Source: Kangiellaceae bacterium
Lineage (GTDB): Bacteria; Pseudomonadota; Gammaproteobacteria; Enterobacterales; Kangiellaceae
Length of the DNA: 64,000 nucleotides
Reading direction: 5' to 3'
NCBI GenBank assembly: GCA_013373015.1
Contig: JABXIQ010000035.1
Location: forward strand, 1-64,000
The position numbers were made by a program, and so were the translations under genes. Of this stretch, positions 16,661 through 26,979 are shown piece by piece (the stretch's first letter is position 1; each line of letters begins with the position of its first letter). The notes under the pieces are model-generated. The model saw only the letters and a list, made by a program, of their open reading frames with translations, was not told where the DNA came from and did not search any database.

Positions 16661-19057
16661 ATGAGTGAGACCACAGTAAAAAAAGGCCGTTCAGGCTCTA
16701 ACTTTATCATTTTCCTATTGGTATTGGTGCTAATCGCATTCGCCGCCAACGCAATTTATGGCGCAATCCAATCGGGCAATGTAACCAAGCGTATCGCATT
16801 AGCTTCAGAAATGAAGGTATTGTCGCAGCAGATTTCAACCAACGCCACTGAGGCCGCTAAAGGTACACAGGCAGCGTTTAGTGAGTTGGATGAAGCCTCT
16901 AACAAGTTTAACGCAAACCTGCGTAACTTGATGGATGGTGACAATATTGCAGGTCTGCCTGCTGCACCAGCATCGATTAAGAATAATCAGTTGGCTGCGC
17001 TAAATACTTTGTGGTCAGACGTTAAAGCTAATACAGACCGCATTCTTGAAAACCGTACTGTGGTAAATCAAATGTTTACCAACTCGAATGAGTTGGATAG
17101 CTTGATCCCTAGCATGCAGGATAAGTACACCGATGTAGTTGATATCCTACTCAACTCGCGTGCCAGTGGTGATGAAGTGCATCAAGCTACGCGTCAGAAT
17201 TGGTTAGCCGAGCGTATCTCATCGGGTTTGCAGAAAGTATTCCGTGGTGGTGAAGAAGCTCAGCGTTCAGCCCAAAAGTTCGGTGAAGACGTGGGAACCT
17301 TCGGTGATAACTTAGAAGGCCAGCTTAATGGTGACGATATTTTGGACATTCGACGAGTAGCCAATGCTAATGCCCGCTCCGCATTAGAGTCTATCGTTGA
17401 TGATTATCAGCAAGTTAGTGACCGTGTTGATTACATTGTATTCAGTACGCCAAAACTGTTCCAAGTACAGGCTGCTTCAGATGCAATTTTCGCCAACTCA
17501 GAAGGTTTACTGTCTTCTACTGAGGCGGTAGAGAATGCATTCAGTAGCACCACCACCAGTTTAACTGACTTTGGTAGTAACGCTATTTCGTTAGCCTTAT
17601 TCGTGTTGATTCTTTTGATGCTGGTTTTACTTTATTTGAGTCAACGTAAAGCGGAAAAAGCGCGTTTAGCTGAAACTGAAATTGCAGCAGAGAAAGAAAA
17701 AGAAGAAAACGCTCAGAACCAGGAAGCGATTATTCGTCTACTGGATGAGATTGATGCATTAGCAGATGGTGACTTGACGGTTAAAGCAACAGTAACCGAG
17801 GACTTCACGGGTGCGATTGCTGATTCCTTTAACTTAACCATTGATCAGCTGCGTGGCGTGGTAGGCACCATTAACACGGCGGTAAAACAGGTAACAAAAT
17901 CTACAGAGGATACCCAGCAAACCTCGATGGCGCTAGCAGAAGCATCGCGTCAACAAGCACAAGAAATTACGGGAGCTTCGGCGGCGATTAACGAAATGGC
18001 AATGTCCATTGAGCAGGTATCTACCAACGCAGCGGAATCATCTCAGGTTGCGGAAAAGTCGGTAGAAATCGCGAAAAAAGGCGGCGAAGTTGTACGTAAT
18101 ACGATTAAGGGTATGGACACGATTCGTGAGCAGATCCAAGAGACATCGAAACGTATTAAACGTCTAGGTGAGTCATCGCAAGAGATTGGTAACATCGTAT
18201 CGCTTATTAACGATATTGCTGACCAAACGAACATTCTGGCATTGAACGCGGCGATTCAGGCATCGGCAGCGGGTGAGGCCGGTCGTGGTTTCGCGGTTGT
18301 TGCGGATGAGGTACAGCGACTGGCGGAACGTTCTGGTAACGCGACTAAACAGATTGAAGCTCTGGTAAAAACCATTCAAACGGATACTAACGAAGCGGTA
18401 ATTTCGATGGAAGATACCACTTCTGAGGTTGTTCGTGGGGCTCGATTGGCACAAGACGCGGGTGTTGCACTGGAAGAAATTGAGTCAGTATCAACTAATC
18501 TGGCGGACTTGATTCAGTCGATTTCGAATGCAGCACGTCAACAGGCGGCATCTGCAGGTCATGTATCAAATACGATGACAGTTATTCAGGAAATTACGAC
18601 TCAAACTTCGGAAGGTACTCAAGAAACCGCTAAGTCGATTGGTCAGCTGGCTGAGTTGTCTGATGAATTGCGTCGCTCTGTTGCAGGTTTCAAATTGGAT
18701 TCGACGAATGATGATTTCTACAGCTCATCGGATTCAGATTATGTTGCAGAAAGTTTCGACGAAGACGTTTCAATTGAGGAAATGTTAGAGCATGGCGAAG
18801 CCACGTTTGATGAAGATGCTCAAGAGTTTGAAGAGTCGTTAGATGAATCTTTAGAAGAGTTATCAGAAGAAGTCGATGCGTTAGAAGATAGCGTTGAAGA
18901 GTTACAAGACTTGGAAGCTGAGCTTGAGCAGTCTCTAGATAACTTGGAAGATTCTAACGAAGAACTTGAAGACTTTTTGGCAGAGACTGAAGAGACTTTT
19001 GAAGAGTTAGAAGATATGACTTCAGACAGTGACGATGCTTATAAGCCTCGTGACTAA
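16661..19057 (+). CDS. pilJ: Methyl-accepting chemotaxis protein PilJ with a long acidic C-terminal tail
   Basis: A 798-residue inner-membrane receptor of the Chp system. TM1 is at about 14-36, a periplasmic ligand/PilA-sensing region follows, TM2 is at about 305-328, then HAMP-like sequence and an MCP signalling domain whose hairpin tip reads NDIADQTNILALNAAIQASAAGEAGRGFAVVADEVQRLAERS. This core corresponds to the ~680-residue Pseudomonas PilJ. After about residue 680 comes a roughly 115-residue tail in which 51 residues are Asp or Glu, with heptad-like EEL/SLD/LED spacing suggesting an acidic coiled coil. No terminal pentapeptide tether for CheR is present. GGGAG precedes the ATG with a 7-nt spacer. 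Confidence 0.95.
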   Translation: MSETTVKKGRSGSNFIIFLLVLVLIAFAANAIYGAIQSGNVTKRIALASEMKVLSQQISTNATEAAKGTQAAFSELDEASNKFNANLRNLMDGDNIAGLPAAPASIKNNQLAALNTLWSDVKANTDRILENRTVVNQMFTNSNELDSLIPSMQDKYTDVVDILLNSRASGDEVHQATRQNWLAERISSGLQKVFRGGEEAQRSAQKFGEDVGTFGDNLEGQLNGDDILDIRRVANANARSALESIVDDYQQVSDRVDYIVFSTPKLFQVQAASDAIFANSEGLLSSTEAVENAFSSTTTSLTDFGSNAISLALFVLILLMLVLLYLSQRKAEKARLAETEIAAEKEKEENAQNQEAIIRLLDEIDALADGDLTVKATVTEDFTGAIADSFNLTIDQLRGVVGTINTAVKQVTKSTEDTQQTSMALAEASRQQAQEITGASAAINEMAMSIEQVSTNAAESSQVAEKSVEIAKKGGEVVRNTIKGMDTIREQIQETSKRIKRLGESSQEIGNIVSLINDIADQTNILALNAAIQASAAGEAGRGFAVVADEVQRLAERSGNATKQIEALVKTIQTDTNEAVISMEDTTSEVVRGARLAQDAGVALEEIESVSTNLADLIQSISNAARQQAASAGHVSNTMTVIQEITTQTSEGTQETAKSIGQLAELSDELRRSVAGFKLDSTNDDFYSSSDSDYVAESFDEDVSIEEMLEHGEATFDEDAQEFEESLDESLEELSEEVDALEDSVEELQDLEAELEQSLDNLEDSNEELEDFLAETEETFEELEDMTSDSDDAYKPRD

Positions 19058-19091
19058 ACGACGAATTGTTTAACAGAGTCGAGACAAGTCA

Positions 19092-19967
19092 TTGAGTCAT
19101 AATTCATTAACTCATGTACCGGAAATGGAGCTTGGTAGTTTTAAGCGCTGGCAGGCTCTGATCCGTAAATATTCAGGTATTTGGATACCTTCGCACCGCG
19201 AAATATTTCTAAAAACCAGTTTATTAAAGCGTATTCGTGAGTTGCATTTAACGGGTTATGACGAGTATTACCAAAAATTACAGGATAAAAATTGGGCTTC
19301 TTTAGAATGGTTTCAGCTGATAGATGCTTTGACCATTCATGAAACTAGTTTTTTCCGCCACAAAGAATCATTTGATTTAGTGCAGCACGTTTGCCAACAA
19401 AAAATAGTGCAATCGGCTAACGCAGAAAGTGACTGTAATATTCAACTTTGGAGTGTAGGTTGCTCAACTGGAGAAGAACCTTACAGTTTAGCCATTGCGT
19501 TAGAAGAACTGAGCGTTAAAACTTTGAATGAAAAAGGCTTACGCTTTTTCTATGGGATTACTGGCATTGATATCAGTTATCCAGCGTTAAGCTCTGCACG
19601 ACAAGCGATATACAGTGAGCGTAAGTTGCACATGATGTCGCAACAGATTAAAGAAAAGTATTTTAATCGACACGATGATCAACATTGGCAAGTGAAAGAA
19701 GATATTCGTAATCGCGTGTTGTTTTTGCAATCTAATTTGAATGAGATTGCAAAAGCTCCAAAACGAAATTATGACGTGATTTATTGCCAGAATGTGCTGA
19801 TTTATTTTCAGCCAGAAGATCGCATCAAGATTCTTGAGGCTTTGGTAGAAAGATTAATCCCCGGAGGGGTTTTGATTTTGGGCGTGGGTGAGATTATTAA
19901 TTGGAATCATCCTTTATTGTCCAGAATTAATGATAAGAATTGTTTGGCGTATCAACGACAAATATAG
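19092..19967 (+). CDS. pilK: CheR-type receptor methyltransferase PilK
   Basis: A 291-residue SAM-dependent protein-glutamate methyltransferase expected to methylate PilJ. The N-terminal all-alpha domain precedes the catalytic domain with TIHETSFFRHKESF, the SAM motif LWSVGCSTGEEPYSLAIAL, GIDISYPALSSAR, and YDVIYCQNVLIYFQPEDR. The first codon at 19092 is TTG; the next in-frame start is the ATG at 19125, which would drop 11 residues. The choice is uncertain. Order between pilJ and chpA matches Pseudomonas. The stop is 22 bp before the chpA start. Confidence 0.93.
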   Translation: MSHNSLTHVPEMELGSFKRWQALIRKYSGIWIPSHREIFLKTSLLKRIRELHLTGYDEYYQKLQDKNWASLEWFQLIDALTIHETSFFRHKESFDLVQHVCQQKIVQSANAESDCNIQLWSVGCSTGEEPYSLAIALEELSVKTLNEKGLRFFYGITGIDISYPALSSARQAIYSERKLHMMSQQIKEKYFNRHDDQHWQVKEDIRNRVLFLQSNLNEIAKAPKRNYDVIYCQNVLIYFQPEDRIKILEALVERLIPGGVLILGVGEIINWNHPLLSRINDKNCLAYQRQI

Positions 19968-19989
19968 CTACAAAAAACACGGTGTAGGT

Positions 19990-22900
19990 ATGAAAGATAA
20001 TCAAACAAAAGTAGCTTTGAATTGGGTTAAGGACGAAGTTGAGGGCACATTAGAGCAAGCTCAACTAGCGATCAAAGCGTTTGCTGAAGATGAATCAGAT
20101 AAAACGCAAATCCATTTTTGTGCTAACTGTATGCATCAGATCCGAGGCACCATGCAAATGCTGGAGTTTTTCGGTGCTGCTTTAATGGCAGAAGAGATGG
20201 AAGCATTAGCCGAAGCGATAGGTGAAGGAAAAGTTGATTCAAATGAGCAGGCGTATGAAGTCTTTTTATCGGCTATTTTACGCTTTAAAAGTTACTTAGC
20301 ACGATATGGTGAAGATAAGCCAGATTTGCCAGTAATTTTATTGCCAATCATTAATGATATGCGCACCTGCCGTAACGAAGAATTGTTAGGCGTGGGTAAT
20401 TTGATCACCATCCCAACTGAAGGTGTGGATGTTCCAGTAGCCCCTGTGCGCACAGAATTACAGGGTGATATTTTAGCCGAAGTAAAGGCATTGCGATTGA
20501 AATATCAGCAAGGGTTATTAGGCGTTATTCGTGATGTTGATGTCGATACTAATTTGGAGCGAATGCAAGGAGTTACGCAGTCATTATGGGGTTTAGGTAA
20601 CCGTGTACCTTACGAAGCTCTGTGGTGGGTTGCTAGCGTATTCTTAAAGCAAGTCAAAGCTGTACACAGTCAAGACAATGTTGCTGTAAAAGGTCTATTA
20701 GGACAGATTGATCGTCGTATTCGAGAGTTAATTGAGCAAAATGTTAATCAGCAAGATGCTGATAAGTTACTGACTAATTTATTATTTTATGTGGCTCAAT
20801 TTGATATTGATGATGAGCAAGTTCACCTAGTTCAAGAAAGTTATAAATTAAACCAATTACTAGCTTCGTTGGGTGATCTGGAAGATGAATCTAAAGATCT
20901 TGCTGGTCCCGATGCAAGCAGTATGCGTATCGTATTAACAGCCATACAAGAAGACTTAACAGAAATTAAAGAATCGCTGGATTTATATATCCGCACTAAC
21001 TCGCAAGATAGTGAGCAGCTTGAAGAGTTATTGCCTGCGATGCAGAAAATTTCAGACACTATGGCAATTCTAAGTTTAGGTCAGTCGCGGAACTTGATTC
21101 AAGAGCAAATGACCGCGGTGAACAATCTTATAGATGGTACTCAGCCAGACCGCACTCAGGGCTTGGTTTCTATCGCGGAAGCCGTACTCAAACTTGAAGA
21201 TTATATCGAACGCGCCATGTCCATGGATAGCAAGCAGCTTGCTAATGAAACGGAAGGTTTGGGTGATGGTGAGTCATTACAAGTGGTTAATGCACGCTAT
21301 CAATTAGTGCAAGAGTCGCGCGGTAATTTGCATAAAGTTAAAGATGCCATTTCAGATTATCTAGATGAAAACCATAATATTGATCGATTAGTTAATGTTC
21401 CTGAATTACTGAAAGAAGCCGAAGGTGCCTTAAGTTTTGCGCAACTTGATAATTTGTTGGAAGTGGTTGCAAAAACAAACAACTTTATCAGCAAATATTT
21501 GGTTAGTGACAAAGTCGTATTGAGTGAAGATGAAGTTTCAACGCTGGCCGATGCTTTAAGCTCTGTTGATTATTATCTTGAAGGTTTAATGTCTTCTGGC
21601 TTACATGGTTTGCCAATTATTTTGCAGCGTGCAACTGATAGCATAAATGAGTTGGAAGCACACTATGGCGCGCTTGAAGAAGAAACCCTTCCTGTGTTGG
21701 AAGATTCTTTTGATATGCCAGAAATTGAAATGGTTGAGTTGGAGCCTGTGGAAGCAGAGCCAGAGGAAGACGATGATGACTTGATTGATGATGAGGTTCG
21801 TGAAATTTTCATTGAAGAAGCTGAAGAAGTTTTGGAGGAAATGCACCGCTTGCTTCCAGTTTTGAAGCAAGATACTCACAATCAAGAAGCTCTTTCAACG
21901 GTACGTCGTAACTTCCATACGCTAAAAGGCAGCGGCCGTATGGTTGGCGCAACCGATATTGGTGAGTTAGCTTGGTCAATTGAAAATATGCTCAATCGTT
22001 GGATAGATAATAGTATTGAGTACAGTCCAGCAGTATTAATTACTATGGAGCAAGCGGCGCATTTAATTCCTGCAATGGTCATAGATTTTGCTGAGGGAAA
22101 TAAAACGAATTTCCCAGAAGAGCTTGCGGATAGAGCGCATCGCATTAGTAAAGGCGAAATCATTACCGATCTCGAGCCAGCTATTGAAGTTGAAGCAGAA
22201 CCAGAAATGACCCCTGAGCAAGAGCTGTTTGAAATCTTTAAGCAGGAAGCAGAGGGCCATGTAACCAATCTCGAAATGTTTGCAAACCAGCGTGTGCAAG
22301 GTATCACGCAAAGTCATATCAGTGACAATCTACTGCGTTCGTTACATACCCTAAAAGGGGTTGCGCATATCGCGAATATTCAATCGCTGAGTAATGTTAT
22401 CGTACCTGTTGAAAGCTATTTCCAAGAGCTTAAAACGCGTGAGTTGATGGCTGAAGAAGGCGATATGGGATTGATTGCTCATACCAAAGATCTATTGAAG
22501 CACATTATTGAGACGCCTGATGATGAGCAAGTCATAACGGCTCATGAAGAAGCAATTATTTACCAATTATCATCATTACAAACCCGCTTCGATGAAGAGT
22601 TGCAAACAGATGAAGATATGGGGCGCGATCCTGAGCTAATCAAAGATGTGTTCAATGTTGCCGCTGATGTGTTGGCGGATATTGAAGGTAATAGCTTACA
22701 AGAAACGGTTGAAGATCAACGTTTAGATTCAGTTTCCTATCTAATGGCTTCTACGGACCGCTTGCGCAATGTATTAATGGCTGCGGACATTCCAGAAATT
22801 GAAGTAATCGTGACTGCCATGGGTGATGCTTTGCAACGCAATATGACAGCTTTGGCAGTTGATCCAAGTCTTGATGAGTTGCTTAACACCTCGCACAGCC

Positions 22901-25900
22901 AACTAGAAAATCAATTCGATTGCTTAGCGGCTAACTTATCTATTCCTGAAGCTCCTGATTTAGTCAAAGCGTTACAAGAGTGGCAACCTGAGGTTGTTAT
23001 GGTTGAGCTATCTGAATCAGACGTTGTTGAAGATCAAAGCGTTGAACTTGAACTGGTTGATGAATTAGCAGATAGTTCGCAAGAACAAGAATTTGCTAAG
23101 ACCATTAGCCTTGATCTGGATATGGACGATGAGCTACTAGAAATCTTTACGGAAGAAGCGGAAGAGTTATTCGATAGTGATGCTGGTTTATTGCAACGCT
23201 TACGTCAAGACCCCGCAGATAAGAGCGTTATTGCTGAATTGCAAAGAAACTTGCACACCTTAAAAGGTAGTGCTCGTATGGCTGGCTTTACGCCTATTGG
23301 TGATTTAGCGCACGGTATTGAAGACTTATATACTGCTATTACCGATCAGTTAATTCCACCGTCGAAAGAAGCTGTAAATTTGGCGGAGAAAGCTGAAGAT
23401 AAATTACTGGCTATTTTCTCAGCAAGAACAACGCCACATATGATCCCTTCACCAGAAGGAATGCTTGCAGAAATTAATCAATTTATTCTGGATCAAAAAT
23501 CAGCTCCGAGAGTTGATGCTGATGATGTAATCGAAGATGCGATCGATGAGTTAGAAGTCGAGCTTTCTGAGGTAACTAATGATCATATTACGATTGATGA
23601 TATCGAGCTTGAAACTGAGATCGGACAACAAGATTCAGATGATGAGTCGTTAATTGACTTTGATCTTGAGCAAGACGATAGTGCTGATGAAGAAATCGAG
23701 ATTGAAGAAACTCTTGAATCGACCATTGAGCAAGATGATGAAGATAGTATTGAAGAACTTGCCGAAGAAATCGTTGATGAGTCGATCGAAGAGATAGTTG
23801 AAGAAAGTTTAGAGTCGGCAGGTGAGCTACAAGAAGATGAAGTCGACTCTGATGAAATACTTGAGCAGCTTGAAGAAACCATTGACGAGTTGGATCAAGA
23901 TACAGCAGAAACAGTTGTAGAAGAGCTAGAAGAAGTTGCTGAATCACTGACTGAAAACCTTGAGAGTTTAGACGAAAGTGTTGATGAAGCAGTCGAAGAC
24001 ATCGTTGAAGAGACCACTGAGTCAGTGGAAGATGCTGACTGGAATCAAGAGCTGGCTGAATTATTCTTGGGTGAAGCTACCGAGTTGCTTGCTTCTTATG
24101 ATGAAGCTGTTGAGCGCTGGGCTACTGATAACCATGATACAGATCATTTGCGCGCAGCTATGCGTAGTCTACACACCTTAAAGTCGGGAGCTCGTTTAGC
24201 GGCCATTTCCCCAATTGGTGACTTGACCCACAAGTTGGAATCTGTACTAGAAGTGTTGGCGCGTGATAACCGTCTGGGGCAAACTCGCTGGGTTGACATG
24301 TTACGTCATAGTCATGATGAAATTCATGCAATGGTCAATAGTGTGCGCGATGGTCGTATGCCTGCTGAACCTGAGGAGTTACTGCGTAAGCTAGAGAATG
24401 ACAAATCAATCATAGAAGCGCAAATTGAACAACTTGAAAAACGTGATTTAGCAGAGTCCGGCGAACAAGCTGAAGTTAAGGTTATTTCTCTCGCTGAGCG
24501 TCAAAGACAAAAAGATGAGGCGGCTAAAGAAGCGGCAAATCGTGACGTCATTCGTGTTCGTTCCGAAGTGTTAGATAACCTCGTAAACTTATCGGGTGAG
24601 GCATCAATTTTCCGCTCACGTCTTGAGCAGCAGGTTGCAGACTTAAACTTCAACTTACATGAGATGTCGTCAACTGTTGAGCGTTTGCGTGATCAGTTGC
24701 GTAATATGGAAATTGAAACCGAAGCGCAGGTATCTTATCGTAAAGAAGTTGAAGGTGTGGATTTAGACGATTTCGATCCACTTGAAATGGACCGTTATAC
24801 CCGTCAACAAGAATTAACTCGAAGCCTGTTAGAGGCTGCTAGTGACTTATTGTCTATTCAAGAAACACTTGAAACGAAAGTAGGTGATGCCGAAGCAACC
24901 TTGCTTGCTCAGGGGCGAGTGAATACCGAGTTACAAGATCGATTAATGCGCACACGCATGGTTCCGTTTAACAGTATCGAATCACGTTTGCGACGCATGG
25001 TACGTCAGATTGCTAATGAACTTGGCAAAGAAGTTGAATTAGATTTGCGTTCCGAAGGTGAAATGGATAGAACCGTTATTGAGCGAATGGTTGCGCCACT
25101 TGATCATATGCTGCGCAACGCCATTGACCACGGTATTGAATCGAAAGAGGAACGTCAAAAAGCGGGTAAGCCAGCAGTGGGTAAGGTCACAGTGGACTTA
25201 ACTCGTCGCGGTAATGAGGTCTTTATCCAAATTCAAGATGACGGTGCAGGTATTCGTAAAGATAAGGTTAAGCAGCGAGCAGTAGCTCAAGGCATGATTG
25301 ATGAAAGTTACGAACCTACGGATCGTGAATTATATCGTTTGATTTTACAGCCAGGTTTCTCCACAGCAGAAAAGGTCACTCAGATTTCTGGTCGCGGTGT
25401 CGGTATGGACGTTGTGCACAGCGAAATTTTGCAGCTAGGTGGTTCGTTGCAAGTCTCATCGGAGACTAATCAAGGCACAACCATGACAGTGCGTTTGCCG
25501 TTTACCTTATCTTCGAACCAAGCGTTAATGGTCAAAGTTAAAGGTGAAAATTTTGCAATTCCTTTGTCAAATATCACAACAGTTGCCCGTGTAAGTGCGC
25601 AAGAAATTGTTGATATTTATCAAAATAAGGACAAAAGCTTTAATCATCTAGGGCAAGAGTATGAATTACGCTATCTGGGTCAGATTCTTGATCGAAATTC
25701 TGACATTTTAGCTCCTGCCGATGAATTTGTTCCTGTCTTGATCATTCAAGGTGAAGAAAAGCCGATAGCGGTTCATGTTGATGAGCTCTTAGGTAGCCGC
25801 GAGATTGTGGTGAAGAGTGTTGGTCGTCAATTATCAACAGTACCTGGTATGTCAGGCGCTTCGATCCTTGGTGATGGTAGCGTTGTACTGATTCTTGATA

Positions 25901-26358
25901 TGCAAACCTTGGTTGATCGTTTCCATGAGTGGGATTTTGCTCACGAAGCAGGAATGGCCGAAGAAATTCCAGTGGAAGATCGTGTGCCAACCGTTATGGT
26001 GGTGGACGACTCGATTACGGTACGTAAAGTTACGGCTCGTCTATTACAGCGTCATCAGTTCCAAGTGATGACCGCCAAAGATGGTGTCGATGCTTTAACT
26101 CAGCTGCATGATGATGTGCCTGATGTTATGTTGCTGGATATTGAAATGCCTCGTATGGATGGTTTCGAGTTGGCGACAATTATTCGACACGATGAGCGCT
26201 TGAAACACTTACCAATCATCATGATTACTTCTCGTACAGGTGAAAAACACCGTGAGCGTGCTGAGCAGATTGGCGTCAATCGTTATTTAGGAAAGCCGTA
26301 TAATGAAGACACCTTGTTAGGTACCATCAGCGAGATGTTGGAAAAAGACGAGGAATAG
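19990..26358 (+). CDS. chpA: Hybrid chemosensory histidine kinase ChpA (PilL) with multiple Hpt domains
   Basis: A 2122-residue CheA-type hybrid kinase, the core of the Chp system. Hpt-type histidines are visible at H643, H786, H1089 and H1395, each in an H-T-L-K-[GS] motif, plus a degenerate N-terminal one at H49 (HQIRG). An Asp/Glu-rich linker spans about 1177-1350. Dimerisation domain is at about 1525-1680, the HATPase around 1700-1840 (MLRNAIDHGIES, GRGVGMDVV), CheW-like domain about 1840-1980, and receiver about 2002-2120 with phospho-acceptor D2050. It is shorter than the ~2470-residue Pseudomonas ChpA, with fewer phosphotransfer modules. I start at the ATG at 19990, matching family N-termini; an earlier in-frame codon at 19888 would overlap pilK by 80 bp. 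Confidence 0.95.
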   Translation: MKDNQTKVALNWVKDEVEGTLEQAQLAIKAFAEDESDKTQIHFCANCMHQIRGTMQMLEFFGAALMAEEMEALAEAIGEGKVDSNEQAYEVFLSAILRFKSYLARYGEDKPDLPVILLPIINDMRTCRNEELLGVGNLITIPTEGVDVPVAPVRTELQGDILAEVKALRLKYQQGLLGVIRDVDVDTNLERMQGVTQSLWGLGNRVPYEALWWVASVFLKQVKAVHSQDNVAVKGLLGQIDRRIRELIEQNVNQQDADKLLTNLLFYVAQFDIDDEQVHLVQESYKLNQLLASLGDLEDESKDLAGPDASSMRIVLTAIQEDLTEIKESLDLYIRTNSQDSEQLEELLPAMQKISDTMAILSLGQSRNLIQEQMTAVNNLIDGTQPDRTQGLVSIAEAVLKLEDYIERAMSMDSKQLANETEGLGDGESLQVVNARYQLVQESRGNLHKVKDAISDYLDENHNIDRLVNVPELLKEAEGALSFAQLDNLLEVVAKTNNFISKYLVSDKVVLSEDEVSTLADALSSVDYYLEGLMSSGLHGLPIILQRATDSINELEAHYGALEEETLPVLEDSFDMPEIEMVELEPVEAEPEEDDDDLIDDEVREIFIEEAEEVLEEMHRLLPVLKQDTHNQEALSTVRRNFHTLKGSGRMVGATDIGELAWSIENMLNRWIDNSIEYSPAVLITMEQAAHLIPAMVIDFAEGNKTNFPEELADRAHRISKGEIITDLEPAIEVEAEPEMTPEQELFEIFKQEAEGHVTNLEMFANQRVQGITQSHISDNLLRSLHTLKGVAHIANIQSLSNVIVPVESYFQELKTRELMAEEGDMGLIAHTKDLLKHIIETPDDEQVITAHEEAIIYQLSSLQTRFDEELQTDEDMGRDPELIKDVFNVAADVLADIEGNSLQETVEDQRLDSVSYLMASTDRLRNVLMAADIPEIEVIVTAMGDALQRNMTALAVDPSLDELLNTSHSQLENQFDCLAANLSIPEAPDLVKALQEWQPEVVMVELSESDVVEDQSVELELVDELADSSQEQEFAKTISLDLDMDDELLEIFTEEAEELFDSDAGLLQRLRQDPADKSVIAELQRNLHTLKGSARMAGFTPIGDLAHGIEDLYTAITDQLIPPSKEAVNLAEKAEDKLLAIFSARTTPHMIPSPEGMLAEINQFILDQKSAPRVDADDVIEDAIDELEVELSEVTNDHITIDDIELETEIGQQDSDDESLIDFDLEQDDSADEEIEIEETLESTIEQDDEDSIEELAEEIVDESIEEIVEESLESAGELQEDEVDSDEILEQLEETIDELDQDTAETVVEELEEVAESLTENLESLDESVDEAVEDIVEETTESVEDADWNQELAELFLGEATELLASYDEAVERWATDNHDTDHLRAAMRSLHTLKSGARLAAISPIGDLTHKLESVLEVLARDNRLGQTRWVDMLRHSHDEIHAMVNSVRDGRMPAEPEELLRKLENDKSIIEAQIEQLEKRDLAESGEQAEVKVISLAERQRQKDEAAKEAANRDVIRVRSEVLDNLVNLSGEASIFRSRLEQQVADLNFNLHEMSSTVERLRDQLRNMEIETEAQVSYRKEVEGVDLDDFDPLEMDRYTRQQELTRSLLEAASDLLSIQETLETKVGDAEATLLAQGRVNTELQDRLMRTRMVPFNSIESRLRRMVRQIANELGKEVELDLRSEGEMDRTVIERMVAPLDHMLRNAIDHGIESKEERQKAGKPAVGKVTVDLTRRGNEVFIQIQDDGAGIRKDKVKQRAVAQGMIDESYEPTDRELYRLILQPGFSTAEKVTQISGRGVGMDVVHSEILQLGGSLQVSSETNQGTTMTVRLPFTLSSNQALMVKVKGENFAIPLSNITTVARVSAQEIVDIYQNKDKSFNHLGQEYELRYLGQILDRNSDILAPADEFVPVLIIQGEEKPIAVHVDELLGSREIVVKSVGRQLSTVPGMSGASILGDGSVVLILDMQTLVDRFHEWDFAHEAGMAEEIPVEDRVPTVMVVDDSITVRKVTARLLQRHQFQVMTAKDGVDALTQLHDDVPDVMLLDIEMPRMDGFELATIIRHDERLKHLPIIMITSRTGEKHRERAEQIGVNRYLGKPYNEDTLLGTISEMLEKDEE

Positions 26359-26377
26359 GCGCACGGCCGCAACAGCG

Positions 26378-26971
26378 ATGGATACGATGTTAGTGTTGTT
26401 GGGTGCTTCAACGGGAGGCCCAGCAGCGGTTAAAGAATTTATTGATGCTTTACCGCATCAGCCGTTGCCAGCGTGTTTTGTGTTAGCAAATCATATTACG
26501 CAAGATTTTTTATCCAACTTACAAGACATGTTGAATGAGCATCCTAATATTGATGCTGAAATTATTGACGGGCGGAAGCCTATTCAAGGTGGCAAGTTAT
26601 ACATTGCGCCTGTCGATAGAAAAATTGCATTTAGTAATTCTGGTTATTTAGAGTTACTAAATGAAGAGTGGAGTAAACCGTATGCTCCGAATATTAATGA
26701 TGTGTTTAACGCGTCGCTTGAATTGAACGACATCGAAACGCTTGCCATTGTATTTAGTGGCATGGATGATGATGGTACGCAAAGCGCGGATGCTTTAGCA
26801 GACAAAGGAGTTGAAATATGGTGTCAAAGTATAGAGAGCTGTGTTCAATCTTCGATGCCAGAAAGCATTATTAAAACGGGCAAAGTAATTTATAAAGACG
26901 ATCCGCAAGGTCTAGCTAGACAATTAGCCGACTTGTTAGAGATGGTCTACCCTATTGATCAATATGCGTGA
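26378..26971 (+). CDS. chpB: CheB-type methylesterase ChpB, receiver-less
   Basis: A 197-residue protein made of the CheB catalytic domain alone: nucleophile S11 in LLGASTGGPAAV, catalytic His at H39 (VLANHITQDF) and catalytic Asp D132 in SGMDDDGTQSADAL, where the usual SGMGxDG has Asp in place of the first Gly. No receiver domain precedes it, so phosphorylation control as in classical CheB is not available. It presumably removes methyl groups or deamidates PilJ, antagonising PilK. It starts 19 bp after chpA and ends 8 bp before the chpC ATG. Confidence 0.9.
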   Translation: MDTMLVLLGASTGGPAAVKEFIDALPHQPLPACFVLANHITQDFLSNLQDMLNEHPNIDAEIIDGRKPIQGGKLYIAPVDRKIAFSNSGYLELLNEEWSKPYAPNINDVFNASLELNDIETLAIVFSGMDDDGTQSADALADKGVEIWCQSIESCVQSSMPESIIKTGKVIYKDDPQGLARQLADLLEMVYPIDQYA

Positions 26972-26979
26972 GAATAAAC

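Noticed and set aside
23583-23947. Two Ser- or Leu/Gln-rich antisense open frames of 99 and 119 residues
   Set aside because: They lie opposite the Asp/Glu-rich linker of chpA, where GAA/GAT/GAG codons give TTC/ATC/CTC on the other strand. The composition is a by-product of the sense gene and there is no ribosome site or family match.
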